From Spongospora subterranea f. sp. subterranea (lineage: Eukaryota; Endomyxa: Phytomyxea; Phytomyxea; Plasmodiophorida), in NCBI GenBank assembly GCA_049724395.1, contig JAUGWO010000067.1:1-64000 (forward strand): a DNA stretch of 64,000 nucleotides, read 5' to 3'. Position numbers and translations under genes: made by a program. This document shows, one piece after another, positions 36,001-48,986 of this stretch. The first letter of the stretch is position 1; the number at the start of each line of letters is the position of its first letter. The notes beneath the pieces are model-generated. The model had not been told where the DNA came from. It was given only the letters and a program-made list of their open reading frames with translations, and searched no databases.

Positions 36001-39000
36001 CGACGTTGGCTGAACAAATTTTGAGAAGTTTGAATCGACATTTGTTTGCGGTGTCACATCGTCATAGCTGTAGTTTTCTATCCTAACGAAGTTCATTCCC
36101 CGAGCTTAGGCCGCAGTGCAAAGACATGCTCTTGGATGTGTCGTTCGACTTTCATTTGACGAGGATTGGAGTAAACGATTCCGTTTTAGGGGAGGTTTAA
36201 AATTAGTTTACAAAAGCGCTAGACATAAAGCGTATCCAATCCGAGCTTTTAGTGCCTGGACTATATCAATATTATCAACGTATAAGTAAGACTTCGTCAA
36301 TTCGCTGTACGCTGTAGTAAATAAATGATATTGGCAGAGAGTTTTTCGAGGAGTTAATTGCGGAGAGGTCGTTGAAGACGCTCCTGTTGGTGAATATCGG
36401 TGTTCCTTGAAAAATTGAAGGGATAAACAATCAATGATTTAGGTATTTGGCGGATCACGATCCAGACGATGCTCGCATAGCGTTGCATGTGGCAGTTGTC
36501 TTGGGGAATCTCTCGCAATACTCTGTATGCTGATGCCATATCTTGACCATATACGTACAGCTCTAAACCTGATTACGCTAGGCAATTATAGGATCTTTTG
36601 GAGAAGCTCAAGGGTTTGTAGATCCCCAAGCGCTTCAACCGTTCAATCCCGAGACGTCAGGAACCATACCTCTTTTTGTTCGCTTCCTATCATCGTCGAA
36701 CCCGTTAATCGCATCGTTGGCATTTATGGGTATGGTATTGGCCCGAGCCATTTCGCAATCTGATATCACGAAGGCATGTCGGCTAAATCTAAATCGGGCC
36801 CTTCCATGATATACGTTTTACGTGATGATGCCATGGACTTATTGGCCAAGCTAGGCGACTCGAAAGATGAGACGGTTTTACGCATGCTGGCTATGGCTCT
36901 GAACGTAAGTCGGCTTTGCGATTGGTCGTGACGAAAGGCAATTCAAGAAGAACACTTAGGTGATTTCATCAAATCCAGCTAACTATCCATATCTCAAGGG
37001 TAGGAATATGAACGGATTTGATGCTTTGTTCGAATTCGCAAGCTTCAATAATGTTGCCATTCGCTGGGCCTCATTAAAATCTGTTAATAACATGATCACC
37101 GAGAAATCGTTCAACGTCGCAGGGTAATAATATATCTACAATCTGGTGAAAATGTTTGCCTGATTGCTTCCTAACCAGATTCTTATTGCGCCCAGAATAT
37201 GTGATAACGTTAGTGGAGGTAGCTACCGCCAATGTCGATACCGATTTTGGGTTCAAAGCTCGATTCATGGCATTAGGAATATTCGCACAGCTAGCGTTCT
37301 ATCAGGTAAGAATATGGGCGTAGTCATTCAATGTCTGTTTATTAAGCTACAGAGCTATCACGATGCGTTATTACGACCAGATATACTAAGAATCACATTA
37401 GACACGCTTTTAGCGGCCCAGGTCAGCAAATCAATGCATCTAAACCTAAGACCAACGATTAAAGCGCCAATCTAGAGAAGCGTATCAAAAACCAAAAGCG
37501 ACAGGCTAAATCAGAATCAGTTAAAAAAGCTGCGAACTCATGTAATTAACAACCGGTGTTTGCCCTAACCAAACTTAATCATGGTTTAATAGGATGCAAA
37601 TCAGGGCAAGACACCAGGACTCCAAGACGATTCCGAAGACCAAGACACAGGTCTGGGCGAAAACGCTGCGTTAGACGGCGCTGTAGGCGACAGGTCTAGT
37701 CAATGAAATCTCGGTCGCTACCGGCTTGCTAACGGGCTCTACGTACCAGAGGCGAATTGGACGTGTCCAGCCAGATGCAATCTGACGACCCAATCCTGAA
37801 TGCACTGTTACTTCACGATCGCGATGCGATCGTTGAGGCTAACGCTGTCTCGACGTTGACGAATCTAGCTCTGAACCCGTCCTGCTATCCAGGTTGGACA
37901 GACATCAGCAACTACATTGTATCAACCTGACTCCGATACTACCAGGCCTATTATCACAGAATGCCGTCGAGACGCTCACCGATTTCATCAACTGCTCGCT
38001 TTCTAATGCTATAAATCAGGTGTGTGTCGTCAGCGGTGTCCGTAATTCAAAGTCTTCTTACCGAATGTTTTCGTCGTCAATATAGTGTATCGCCGCTGAA
38101 TCGTTGAGCAATTTAGTTTTTGCGTTGACCCCAGCTATGATCAAACAGTCTCTGTATTTTAGCATGACAAATGTCGCTGATGTGATGGCATCCATCTTAA
38201 AATATGGGCAAGGCGAAGAGGTTTTCAAGCGTACAGTGAATCCGTTACCTCGTTTTTACTCCCTCGATGTCAGGCGACCATGACCGAGAGATTCATGTCT
38301 TTGGCATTATGTCGATTAACATGTCATCCAGACTTCAAAGTATATGGCTATGATCGTCCATTCTTCGAAACGCGATGTCTACCAGCAATGCTTAGATCTC
38401 CTGATCCATTGACCCAGAAGTTCTCCTTCATATCACTTGTTAATATCGTAATGAAGGCTGAGAATATTGGTACGTGAAATTGCTTGGATGGTGATTGTCT
38501 CTAATCGAACATTTTTGGTCACATATAAGTTGAGTTAATGGAGAAAGAAAACCTCGTGTCACTTTTACTGGCCTATATCCATTCCAAGGATCGCTCAACG
38601 AAATGGCTTTGCCTTCTGTCGCTGATGCGCATATTACGGACTGGCCAGGTTCCACATTACGACAAAATTTGTAGCTATTGTAATTCATCGGCATAAACAG
38701 GGCACCCGATATTTGGTTAAAGATGAATATATTACGACCTTAATCGATTTATGCTTCTCCGATGACAAGCCAATATTCATATGCGTTGGAGATATCATAC
38801 ACTCTTTTGTGAAATTTGAAGGGTATGTCGGCCGCCAATTCAGTCTACGCCCCTAGTCATTGAACACGTCTTACAGATCAGTCGCTCTGCGTGGAAAATC
38901 CGAAAATTTGATTCCAGCGTTAGCACATTTATCTACTTGCTCTGACGAGAGAACAGGTTAAACCTCTGTTTGATCTGAGGCAAGTTTACTGATTAGTATA

Positions 39001-41183
39001 AGTACAGCAATGCTGGGGAGCGAAACACTAGGAATGTTCCTTGATTCACGTGAATCAATGGATATGCTGCTCGAATGTTCCAGTGAGGGATTCGCCGCCG
39101 TTTTAACATTGCTTCGTAGTACGAAAGAGAAGCTCAGATTACAATCGTTATATTCATTGGTTACCAACTCATATGATTACTCGCTGGTCATGTTACTGAT
39201 TTATCGCTATGGAATTACAGGCTGCTATATCTCATAATCCGGAATACGCCAACGAGATCATAGAGAGGAAAGGGTTTCAATTGATTACTGATCTGATTAT
39301 GGCCGATTCGGTAATCGATGGTTTTATGATGTGACTTGGCGGTTTCAAAAATTGGACATAACTATGGTTCTCGATCAGATTGGAGATCCCATCGACTGCG
39401 TCCATATACTGAGAAATGTAGCGCGCAATACGATCAATCACCAGGAGTTCATCGACCATCGAGGGATTGCAAGTCTTCATAAGCTGTCAAACCAGGCGGC
39501 AATAAAGATCAACGATAAAGTGGGATGAATGCGACGTTTTTGTTCATGGTGATAATTTTGGGTGATGTTAGGCTCAATTACTTATACTAAATGCACTATC
39601 CGACATCGCCCACTATTTTGAGGATTATTCTCTGTCATCGGATCAATTACAACTGATGGTTTCGACTTTGGTCAGCCCAATAAGGTTCCATTGGGCTAAG
39701 TCCGCTCTCCATGAAATTCACGTTCTACTACAGGGATATCGATAAGAAGGGTGGATCTAATGTCGACCCTGCTGTTATAGAATTATCTGTTTTCGCTCTC
39801 AACTGTCTCCTCGTTAATGACGATTGTAAATGGTCTGGGAAGTTGATTCAATGCATATCTGGAATCTGATCATAACGGATCCGCCATGAATAGGTTTGCT
39901 GCGATGGATGGCGTAGCTGCTCCGTTGAACCATATTTACAATTCCACAACGGACCTGCGTATGATGCGTGTTGCATTAGCACTGTTATTGAGCCAGGTGG
40001 AATGTCAACGGACACAAGTTCCATTTGCACTTAAAGGAGGCGTACGACTTCTTAAGGATCTAGCCTTACACAAGGTCGGCACGCTCTTAAAGGGCCAAAA
40101 CTATTTCTGACAAATTGGACAGGATTTGTCCTTGAAGAAGAGAAAGGCTGTAGGGCATTTAGCAAGATGGCAATGAACCCAGATACACATATGATGATGG
40201 TGGAGGCTAACGTGCTCCCGATATTGATGGTCACAAGGTCTCATCCGGATCTGGAATGTAGACGGTTGTCATTGGATGCTTTTTTGTCAATATTAGACAA
40301 CGGTATAGCCACAGGAATATACTGCATAAATATTCATGACAATGTCTTTTTTAGCGAAAATTCAAGCTACGATTGAAAAAGATGGCGAAATCATCGATAC
40401 TGTTATTGCTTTATCGAAATACGGTATTAGTTCTGCAGTTAAGGCGAAGGTAGGGAATCTGACAATCAGTGAATAAGGACACTGAGATTTTTTGAGTAGG
40501 CGACGTCAATACTAGTTAACCTAGCGCAGCGTAGAAAATCGACTCAATTCGGACAAGAACGAAGAGAGAGAATGGATCGTATAACTAAGATTACATCAGC
40601 AACAAACTCCAATGCTCCCAGTCACTTAGACCAAGTCCCCAAACCAAAAAGTGGTTTTATTGAAGATCGATTACCGATCCTGAAGGATAGTGAAATTCCC
40701 AGAGCACAGATGCAAAGGGTTACTGAAAACGAAAAAGTCAACGCAGGAATAGGAAAAAACGTCACATCAGCAATTAAGCTTCGTGAAATGTGCTCCACCG
40801 ATAGTGGGAGTGAGGACGCACGACTACCAGATCCCCAAGATTTACAAAATGCACCAAATACTTGTTCCAATGGTCAACACGAGCCAACTGAAGACATGGG
40901 GTCAAGAACCGGAAATAGAATGAGCAGTCAACTTCTAACCGGCCATTCTGAGGTTGCAAACGGGATTGAAGACAACATCACACAAAGACTTGAACCAGCT
41001 GGCTCGTCCATTCCAACCAGATCAACGCAATCATTGACTGAAGATATCATATCCAACATAATCTGTCAGATAGAAGTGTTGAACCAGAATGGATCTGCAG
41101 TAGCGTCCACCCAGGATAACGCTCAAGGTGTTTCGTCAGTAGACCGGTTTGCTGGAGTTGCGCCTGATAATTCTCCTGAGTGA
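30064..41183 (+). CDS. Giant armadillo-repeat protein, more than 40 exons
   Basis: A single long gene made of many small exons separated by introns of about 50-60 nt. The start at 30064 (MSNRDDGDPAVNE) is an acidic, disordered leader of about 150 residues. Successive armadillo repeats follow without break for about 10 kb, for example ICQRYAALCFGNVAAHPELR, QRYAIMAVANLAADVDTHK, VQVHAANTLASLASNPDSH, VRQGATRALANLSSN, TRYALLSLSNLAANINSH and VQRYFAMLLSNLATNETLH. The last exon (40515-41183) is a low-complexity, polar tail. I estimate about 2,800 residues. The repeats resemble the Vac8/ARMC3/ARMC4 type and would form a long superhelical scaffold. Function is unknown; a flagellar or vacuolar scaffold is only a guess. 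Individual exon borders are not all resolved. A (ca)n microsatellite sits in the intron near 31010. Confidence 0.85.
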
Positions 41184-41283
41184 CCCTTCGACAATAGCTG
41201 ATCCAATTCCATTTGGACAGAATTTTATACAAAAATACAGTTTGAGTTGCTGTTTTATAGCTTTGCAATGTATTGGGATGATA

Positions 41284-44200
41284 TTAGCTTCGCTGGGTTC
41301 TCGATATACGTTGAACATTTTGAGTGATTGCTGACCAATCGATATGAAGATGGTCATTTGGTCCGCCTGCAGGGGGATCTAGAGCATTACATCGGACGAG
41401 ATAGGAGAGGTAGACACGGACTGAGAACAAACAGCCAAGTCAATTTACGAACGGAAACAAGCGGCGACTAACAGATTTTATCAAGAGAAGGAAACGGTAT
41501 CGATGAGTACCGCGTAACGTTGGTTCTATCTAGATGGAGAGAGTTCGCGAGATCATCAGCCCATGTTTCCGTAAGATGCGATATGACCGAAGCCAGGGGA
41601 TTGGACTCTGAAGTTGACAGCGACTGCAAAAGTGAGTGTCGCCACGTCGAATACGGTAAATTCGAAATCGAGAATCCTACAAATTTCGTTTAACCATTTA
41701 TAGACAAATTTGTATCCATACCATAGTCTTGGATTTGCTTGAACATTGACACAAACCGCATGGGTTTAGGGTTTGTTACATGAAATATAACAATTGTCTT
41801 CTTGGCAATTTAGCACTAGACCAATAACAGTTTTGGTAACGTAGTCCACAGGGCTGATATCGACGCTATGGTTTTGTCCTAGAAAAAAAGACGTTAGCAC
41901 ATTCATCTAACTATCAGAAACAACGTTACCTAGACCGAATTCCAAAAATGGACAAGAACCCAGTTGAACGCAGCCTGTAACTATAAATACATGATATATG
42001 GAGGTGTGCTACCTTACCTTGCACAAGTCTGACTAAAAAGTCGTCGCTATTCCAAACTCCGGTACGAGAATCGCCAGTAACATATCCAAGTCTATATATG
42101 CTCGCTATTCGTAGCACAATTCAGAATATTCCCGATACAAGTCAAAGAATAGCAACCTTTGATGCCTTTCTGTCGAGCTTTGGTCACAATCTGCTCTGCA
42201 ACCCATTTTGATTGCGCATACCCACCAGAAATTCCTAAAGTCTGGTACAGTTAGGCAAAGTAAATTCTCGCACATGGCGTAACCGACCGGTGCAGTCATT
42301 ACTCAGAGGAGACTCCATTATTGACGACGACTTAGCTAACGATTTCGTTAATGATGTATCGAGGACTGATGTCGTGCTGAGTGGCGTAGATATTAAAAGG
42401 AGGTTAATCAACAACAAATAATTATTAACCTGATATAATGAAACGGCTTCATCTTGGTGGTAAGTGATAATCTTAAAAGGGTTTTCGTAGCATCGACGTT
42501 CACTGGCCGTAATTTCGAGTACGGAAGAAGCCAATGAACAAAAGCGGCATTGTGAATAATCAAATTGATGTCTTTCGCCAGACTTGAAAACGCCTCCTAT
42601 TAGAGGTTTGGCCAATATTGGGCAGTCGGCATCCATCAAGAATATTTACCGGCGATAACCCCAGGTTGGGCTTCGAAAAGTCCGATAAAACAGGGACAAT
42701 ACGTTTTTCGAACTCAGACTTCCAGACAAGATGCGCTTGCAATGCTTGAACGATCCTGAATGATGTCAGTCAGCAGAATTTGGGTTAAATCTACAAAAAC
42801 AAACCTTAGTTTACCGGCGTCAATGGACGACGCCCGCACGGTACAATGTACAGTGATGGACGGATTGGTTGTTAAAATTTCTGCCAACAAGAAACATCCT
42901 ACAAACCCGGTCGCACCTGTCAACTAAATACGGATTTAAAGACATGCAGATGCCGAATCGGATAGCACAAAACGATACCAAAATATGTTCGATGAATTCA
43001 CGCTCGCCTGTTTCGCATGAAGGCGCATCTAATCCAGAGCACCAATCCAAATTGACCTCAGAAAGTAAATCCAATTGTCCTTGTCCGTCGCAAGGTCTCA
43101 CAGATTTGATAGCATCAAAAGAGTCAATCGCTTCAGACAGCTTCCGAATTGTTGGATTGAGAAACAATGTGTTCAAAGGAAGTGCCAGACCAAAAACTCG
43201 CGAAAGTTCTAATTTTGTAACAGTGAACCAGAGATATACACATATGAGAACAGGACAAAGCAGACCTAATGTGACACGGGTCGCCAAAAGACTGTGTCCA
43301 CCGCAATCAAAAAAATCTGCATCAATATCGACATTGCCGTCGTTTGGAACGAGTCTCGCCCAAACCCGTTCGACTTTCATTTCGGATTCGGAAAGAAACT
43401 CAACAGGCTTCTCGCCTGATGTCTGATTATCTGGAACGCGAAGCGCAAGGCGATTGATTTTCCCGTTCGGCGTCAACGGCATCGCCTGAATGATGTGTAT
43501 CTCGCTGGGGACCATGTAAACAGGTAAAGTGGCGCGAAGGAATGACCGCAAGTCTGCTTTGATATCATTCGAATCACGCTCTTCGTACCTCGTGGGCGCG
43601 ACCAACACGACAAACGATGCCAGGCGCTTATCTGTGGCCACAGCGAAATTTCATCAGTACCAAACCAAACTGTGCAAAGTTGAATGACCGTTGATGGAGT
43701 TACTGTCAACAACTATACTGACACACTCCTTGACCATCTCATGTTGTGCTAACCGAGCATTAATTTCGCCCAATTCAATTCGGAAGCCTCGTATTTTGAC
43801 CTGGATTGCATCGTAAGCATAAATTTGCAAAACACACAACGCGTTGACCTGGTCATCAGCACGACCTGAGCATTCGACCCATCCCTTGGAGTTATACCGA
43901 CCCAAATCCCCAGTGCGGTACCTACAGATGAATTCACATCAATATGTTATCGACGTTGCATAGCAAACGACACACATTCGGTCCCCAGGTGATGGGTTTT
44001 CCATAAACCAGTTATTCAGGAATTTTTCCAGGGATTGTTCTGGCAGGTTAAGATACCCTTGTGCGAGATGTGGAGAACGGACGTATATTTCACCGCGTTC
44101 ACCAATAGAAGCAAGCTTTCCTGCTGCGTTGACAATGATCATCTGGACGTCTTTCATTCCAATTCCAACTGGAACCACATCTTTGATAGTTGTTAAATCC

Positions 44201-47200
44201 TCAGGAACGATTAAATGTCCAACGGCGCGCTGGGTTTCCGTTGACCCATACATATTGATGCATTTAACATTGGGCGCAATGTGGCGCAAACGAGCGACAT
44301 CGGACTTGATCAAACAATCGCCCACAAAGAAGACAAGACGAAGTGACCTTATAGTAGAGCGGGTTGTGGCAGATGTTAATAATTGACCCATAGCGGGTGT
44401 CAAACAAGAAACACTAATGTTTGAATCGCGCATCCATTGAGATAATGAGCCATCGTAGATTGTGGATTCATTTGGAATGCAGATGCGAGCGCCAAAGAAT
44501 AAAGGCGTAAAGATATCCCGCTGAAGAGGATCATGGGCAATGCCAGAGCACATACTATGCAGCAAATTACTCAAGCGACAATGAAAGAACAATAAAATTC
44601 GACTAACCTAAACCGGTCCTCGGAACTGATGTTAAATGTGCTTTTCATCCATGGATAAAAATGAGTAAGCGGGCCATGACGTCCGCACACACCTTTTGGC
44701 AAACCGGTCGATCCGGAAGTGAAAGTCACTACAGCGATACTGTCCTGCGTTATACTCACGGGTGTCGCTGCGTCCCGGCAAATAGGGGAATTATTTTCAA
44801 CAGGAATACTGATAAAATCCATCGGATTACTGAGATCAGGCAGCGCGATCTTGATTTTGAGATTTAACTGCTGATCTAAGAACGAAGAAATCTCGTCTGG
44901 AACGGCGCCGGCTGCATCAATGGAAATCCAAACCGATGGACGCGCGATTTTCAAACAGGATATAATCCTGGACGGTGGATATTTAGGGTCCATCATCGTA
45001 AAAGAGGCTCCAGCTTTAAGGGTTCCCATTATTGCCCAAACCACCGATGCGCTTCGGTGTCCGTATATGGCAACGATATCGTCGGTCTTGACACCACTGA
45101 GTCTGAGCGTAGCAGATAGCCAAGATGAGCACATATATAGATGATGATAAGTAATATTAACACCTAAATCAACTAAGTAAATGAGAATTGAAAGAAACTA
45201 GTGTAATTACCCTCTGAAGATATAGCAACGCAGTGCGCATAGTATTTGGCATTGCGAGCGAAGATGTCTGTAATGGGACCAGGCCAAGAAGCATCTAAAG
45301 GTTCGGCTGGGTCCGGGATGAGGTTCTTCCATTGGTTGCTGATCAGATTGACGTCTAAAATTGAAGCATTTCTTTCGTTCGTGGAAACAACGTGACAAAC
45401 CGAATCGGCAAACTCCTGGATTGATTCTGGCAGATACACGCTCGGGTTATAATCAATGGTGACGGCGCCATCGGGCCAGATCCGAAGAGACACGTCAGCG
45501 TCGCCAATTGTTTCTCGAAAAAGACTTCTCAAGCTCAAATTTCGCTCAGCGATGAATTCGAAATGTGGTTTGAAGTCAACAGAATTGGTAAATCTAACAG
45601 GAAGCTCTTGATGTGACATGGTATTGAACCACTGCTCACAAACATGGTTAAACAAATCCTTCAGCGTCATCGTATCAGAAATATCAAACCGGAGCAGTGC
45701 TCTCTCTTCAAACGGACCAATAGAATGTTTCAGCGATGACCTTAAGAGCAATTAATACATGGATATGCATGCAATGACTCCTATACCTGTTCCTATGATC
45801 GATGTAGGTCCCCAATAGAAAATTTGGCTCCAAAGTACGCCGATAGAGGATAAGGACGGCAGCCGTGAGAACAAACATTTCGGGATTGGGGATAGCACAC
45901 ATCGCTTCAGGAACAACAACGGAGTACCGAATTCTCAGGGAACTACTAAAAATAGTGTTAATTCTAACAAATGCACGAAAACATGAACAAAAGTACCTTT
46001 CCGATTCACAAGCAGAAAGATCTCCAGGAAGCTGAATATTCAAAAGATCGCTTCCTGGTGTGCCGTCAGACAGAAGGTTTTCCCAATAAGCACGGTCGTC
46101 GAGTAAAAGGCGAAACTGAGGGTTGTCATTTTCGCGACCAGAGAGCATTCTTTCTATCTGCGTCGTTTGCCAGCAATCAAAGTTGAGATATCCAATGGAG
46201 AAAGGGATTGGTTCGGGATTGGTGATTTGGCTAAGCAGAATCGATGCCGATGTTTGATCCGCGATTGCAGGATGAACCGCAAGCGCGATATGCTGGTTGG
46301 AAAGAAGTATTTGGATGGGCAAACCAGTTGCGATGAGATCGTTCGCAGTTTTGACCGCACGCGCTGCAAAGTCGTGAAATGTAGTTTGGTCATTCAATAC
46401 CGCAACGGTTTCATCCGATGAAAATTCACCCGTCGGTCTGATCACGCGAACAATTCCCTCTGAATCAATCTGCGTGTTAAGAATGGGAAGGCGTTGGCAA
46501 ATCTGCCTGACTCGATCTACGACAGAAGACTGGAAAGCTGAGATTGGACTTTCTGATGGTATCTCCTGTAACTCGACGACAGGAATACGTTTTCCGGGGT
46601 TGTGAAAGTGATCGGGCACATCCACTTCCAATTTGATTGACAGGCCCTCGACACAGGAAGAATAAACCGCCTTCGCACGTGCCCAAACGAGATCATCCTC
46701 AGACGTAAATAAGTCAAGCAACAGCGGAGCCAGCTGAGAGCTGAATTGTTTACTGGTTTCAAGCGGAATCAGACTGGGGAGATTCGGGATGGCGATCAAA
46801 TCCAGTGGACAGCGTCCATTTTGAGCTTCAATCAACGTCTGAGTGGGCGCCGCAAAAAACGAGGATTTTTGATAGATCGGGAAGGGGTTTTGGGCAGATC
46901 CTGGCTCACAACTGATATCGACAATGACGGACAACCGCCGCGGTTCCGTCCTGATAATCTCATTCGTCAGCCACGGTGTCGCCAATGACGCATCGCCAGG
47001 GTTAATTCTGATAGCGTTCACGACGATATCAAAGTCGAGAAGTTCAGGAAAAGGCCCCCCTCGAGAAGTCTGTTCACGCGTCCAGGTAACCACGTCAAGG
47101 CCCAGAGAAGACGCGAAATCAACCGCTCCGGAACCACAACGGCCTTGGGCACCGATAATGCAGCACCGGGGCTTTTTCTGTGTGAATTGTTCTGCCATTT

Positions 47201-47904
47201 TTACAAGGGCTTCAACACAGTCCATCGTCAAGTTCTCATACATTGTGGCGGGCAACGAGGCACCGGGATATCGACATGCCAAGGCTTGACTCGACCAGGC
47301 GAATAATCCACTGGGAAATACAGTTAGATAACGGCAGGGTCAGATGCAACGGCAGTTGCATACGATGATAGTCCAATTGCTCCAGCAGTATACCCGAATG
47401 ATGCAAGACGATTGTTGGAGTCGTCGGTCAGGTATTCGAAGTCCAACAGAGAACCTCCGCCTCGGATGAACGGAAGCAGATTGCGCTGCCATTGGGGTTG
47501 ACGCTTGAATGAATGCGCGAAATAGGCGTGATCATGAACAAATTTATCAGGGAGAGGATGAGGCTGACGCAACCCGACAATCAAAACTGTTGTTGGGGCA
47601 GACTGATAGGAGTTTGGATCGACAAGAACACATCCGCAATCGAAAAACTCCTTGTCGGAGAATGCTCTTTCCACTGACCGTTCAACAAAAACCCTAGGCA
47701 ATGACGTGTGAGCGGGTTCCGCGTTTCGTAAAAACATTTCGAGTAGATTTACTTGATTCCGCGCTGGATCAGCAATGCAGTTGAATCCGGAGTCAAGGGC
47801 GACCTTCGATCCACTGAACGATGATCGGGCCGTGCACCTCGTGGGCATACGCTTTCCGACTCGGCCCTTAGCCAGATTCCTGTATAGCGCCCATCAGGTC
47901 GCAT
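41284..47904 (-). CDS. LYS1-LYS2: LYS1-LYS2 fusion: saccharopine dehydrogenase joined to alpha-aminoadipate reductase
   Basis: One gene, about 2,000 residues, for two steps of fungal-type lysine synthesis. The LYS1 part (47904 to about 46630) starts [15 protein letters not shown] and has [14 protein letters not shown] joined by an intron to VFVERS. It continues with FAHSFK (catalytic His), a 53-nt intron after GLSS, the NAD site [10 protein letters not shown] and ETSRGG-like QTSRGGPF, and ends in VWARAKAVY. The same open exon (47282-45708, no stop) continues into a condensation-like region (HPAIADQ, AYWENLL), then LYS2. Adenylation motifs are [31 protein letters not shown] and GRADDQVKIRG. 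The carrier is CGGHSLLAT with its phosphopantetheine serine. The reductase has [17 protein letters not shown] and [11 protein letters not shown]. The end is reached through a 52-nt intron. A one-base frame change near 41,800 needs checking. A LYS5-type transferase would be required for activity. Confidence 0.93.
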
Positions 47905-48310
47905 GATCCGCTCTTGTTATCTATTAAACTGCACTGATTTCTGAGCAACCGTTCGGAGCGACCGCCTCTTCTATAGCCTGTGTCTCGACAGTAACTATCG
48001 CGAGAGCCATGCGGACTGGGCTGAACAACAGCCACAGTCAGGAATGGGCGACGTGTCGCCGCGTTGATCGCCCCACATTTACTCATGTCCATAACGTACT
48101 GCAAGTTCTATTTTTAATTACGGCAAAGTCGCCCCCCACTGTGGAGTGTGGACTCGCAACGAAATCGACCAACTCTGGAACTTTGGTGCAGTGTGGACAT
48201 TCCGAAGGAATCTCGAAAGTCCGACTGGTGAAATCGCCACGTGCAACATGTGAACTTTTTTTTCCGGAAAGCGGATGCAACGCCAATAGGTGGAATTTGA
48301 AAGGTTCAAA
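47905..48310. promoter_or_regulatory. Shared divergent promoter of LYS1-LYS2 and GST
   Basis: About 400 bp separate the start codons of the fusion gene (-) and the GST gene (+). No ORF with a recognisable product lies inside. No specific factor site was identified. Confidence 0.4.
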
Positions 48311-48986
48311 ATGGGGTTTCCTGATTTGAAGTTGATCTGCTGCGACCGGGTTGGGCGTGCTGAGCCAATTCGACTGGCTCTGCATATATCGGATATACCT
48401 TTCGAGGATGAACGTTTGTCAGACCAGGAATGGGAGTCGTTCAGACGGAAAACCCCATTCGGTACCTGCCCAATCATGACGGTTAACGGCACCCTTTATT
48501 CCCAGACAGCAGCGCTTCTTCGCTATGCCGGCTATATTGGGGGATTAGAGCCCAGCAACCCAATCCTTAGGCTCGCCGTCGATCAGATACTCGGCGGAGT
48601 GGATGACGTCGTCAACGCGCTGGTTCCGTCGATCCACGAAACGGACGCAGCTAAGAAAATGCAGCTGCGAACTGAGGCTTTAGAGACCCAGCTGCCACCT
48701 TACCTACAAGGGCTCGATAGCCTGGCCGGGCAGACCTCTGAAGGCTTCTCAGTTGGAAATCAACTAACAATTGCAGATTTATCCATATACAGTTTATTGA
48801 ACTGGTTCAAATCTGGTATGGCCTGTTTGCTGCCGATAGCATTGCTCTAACCCCCTAACCAAAGGCGAGATTGAAGGCTGTCCTCCAGAGGCAATTGACA
48901 TATACGCGAACCTGACAGCGGTTCACAAAATGGTCTCCAAGAAGCACGGCAAAGTCGCTGACTGGATCGCGGCGCATCGCCCTTAA
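48311..48986 (+). CDS. Glutathione S-transferase, sigma-like
   Basis: Cytosolic GST of 208 residues. Exons are 48311-48815 and 48865-48986, with a 49-nt intron containing ctaac near its 3' end. The thioredoxin-fold N-terminal domain reads LKLICCDRVGRAEPIRLAL, then FGTCPIMTVNGTLYSQTAAL with the cis-proline and the glutathione gamma-glutamyl contact (QTAALLRY, usually QSxAI). The all-helical C-terminal domain has NQLTIADLSIYSLLNW, the conserved N-cap/hydrophobic staple motif. The catalytic tyrosine expected near residue 8 is replaced by a cysteine pair followed by D-R-V-G-R-A-E; the RGRAE segment of sigma and prostaglandin D synthase-type enzymes is otherwise kept. The substrate is unknown. Confidence 0.9.

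Noticed and set aside
42869-43426. 185-codon plus-strand ORF inside the LYS region
   Set aside because: Antisense shadow of the adenylation/carrier exons of the fusion gene, which carry clear family motifs on the minus strand.
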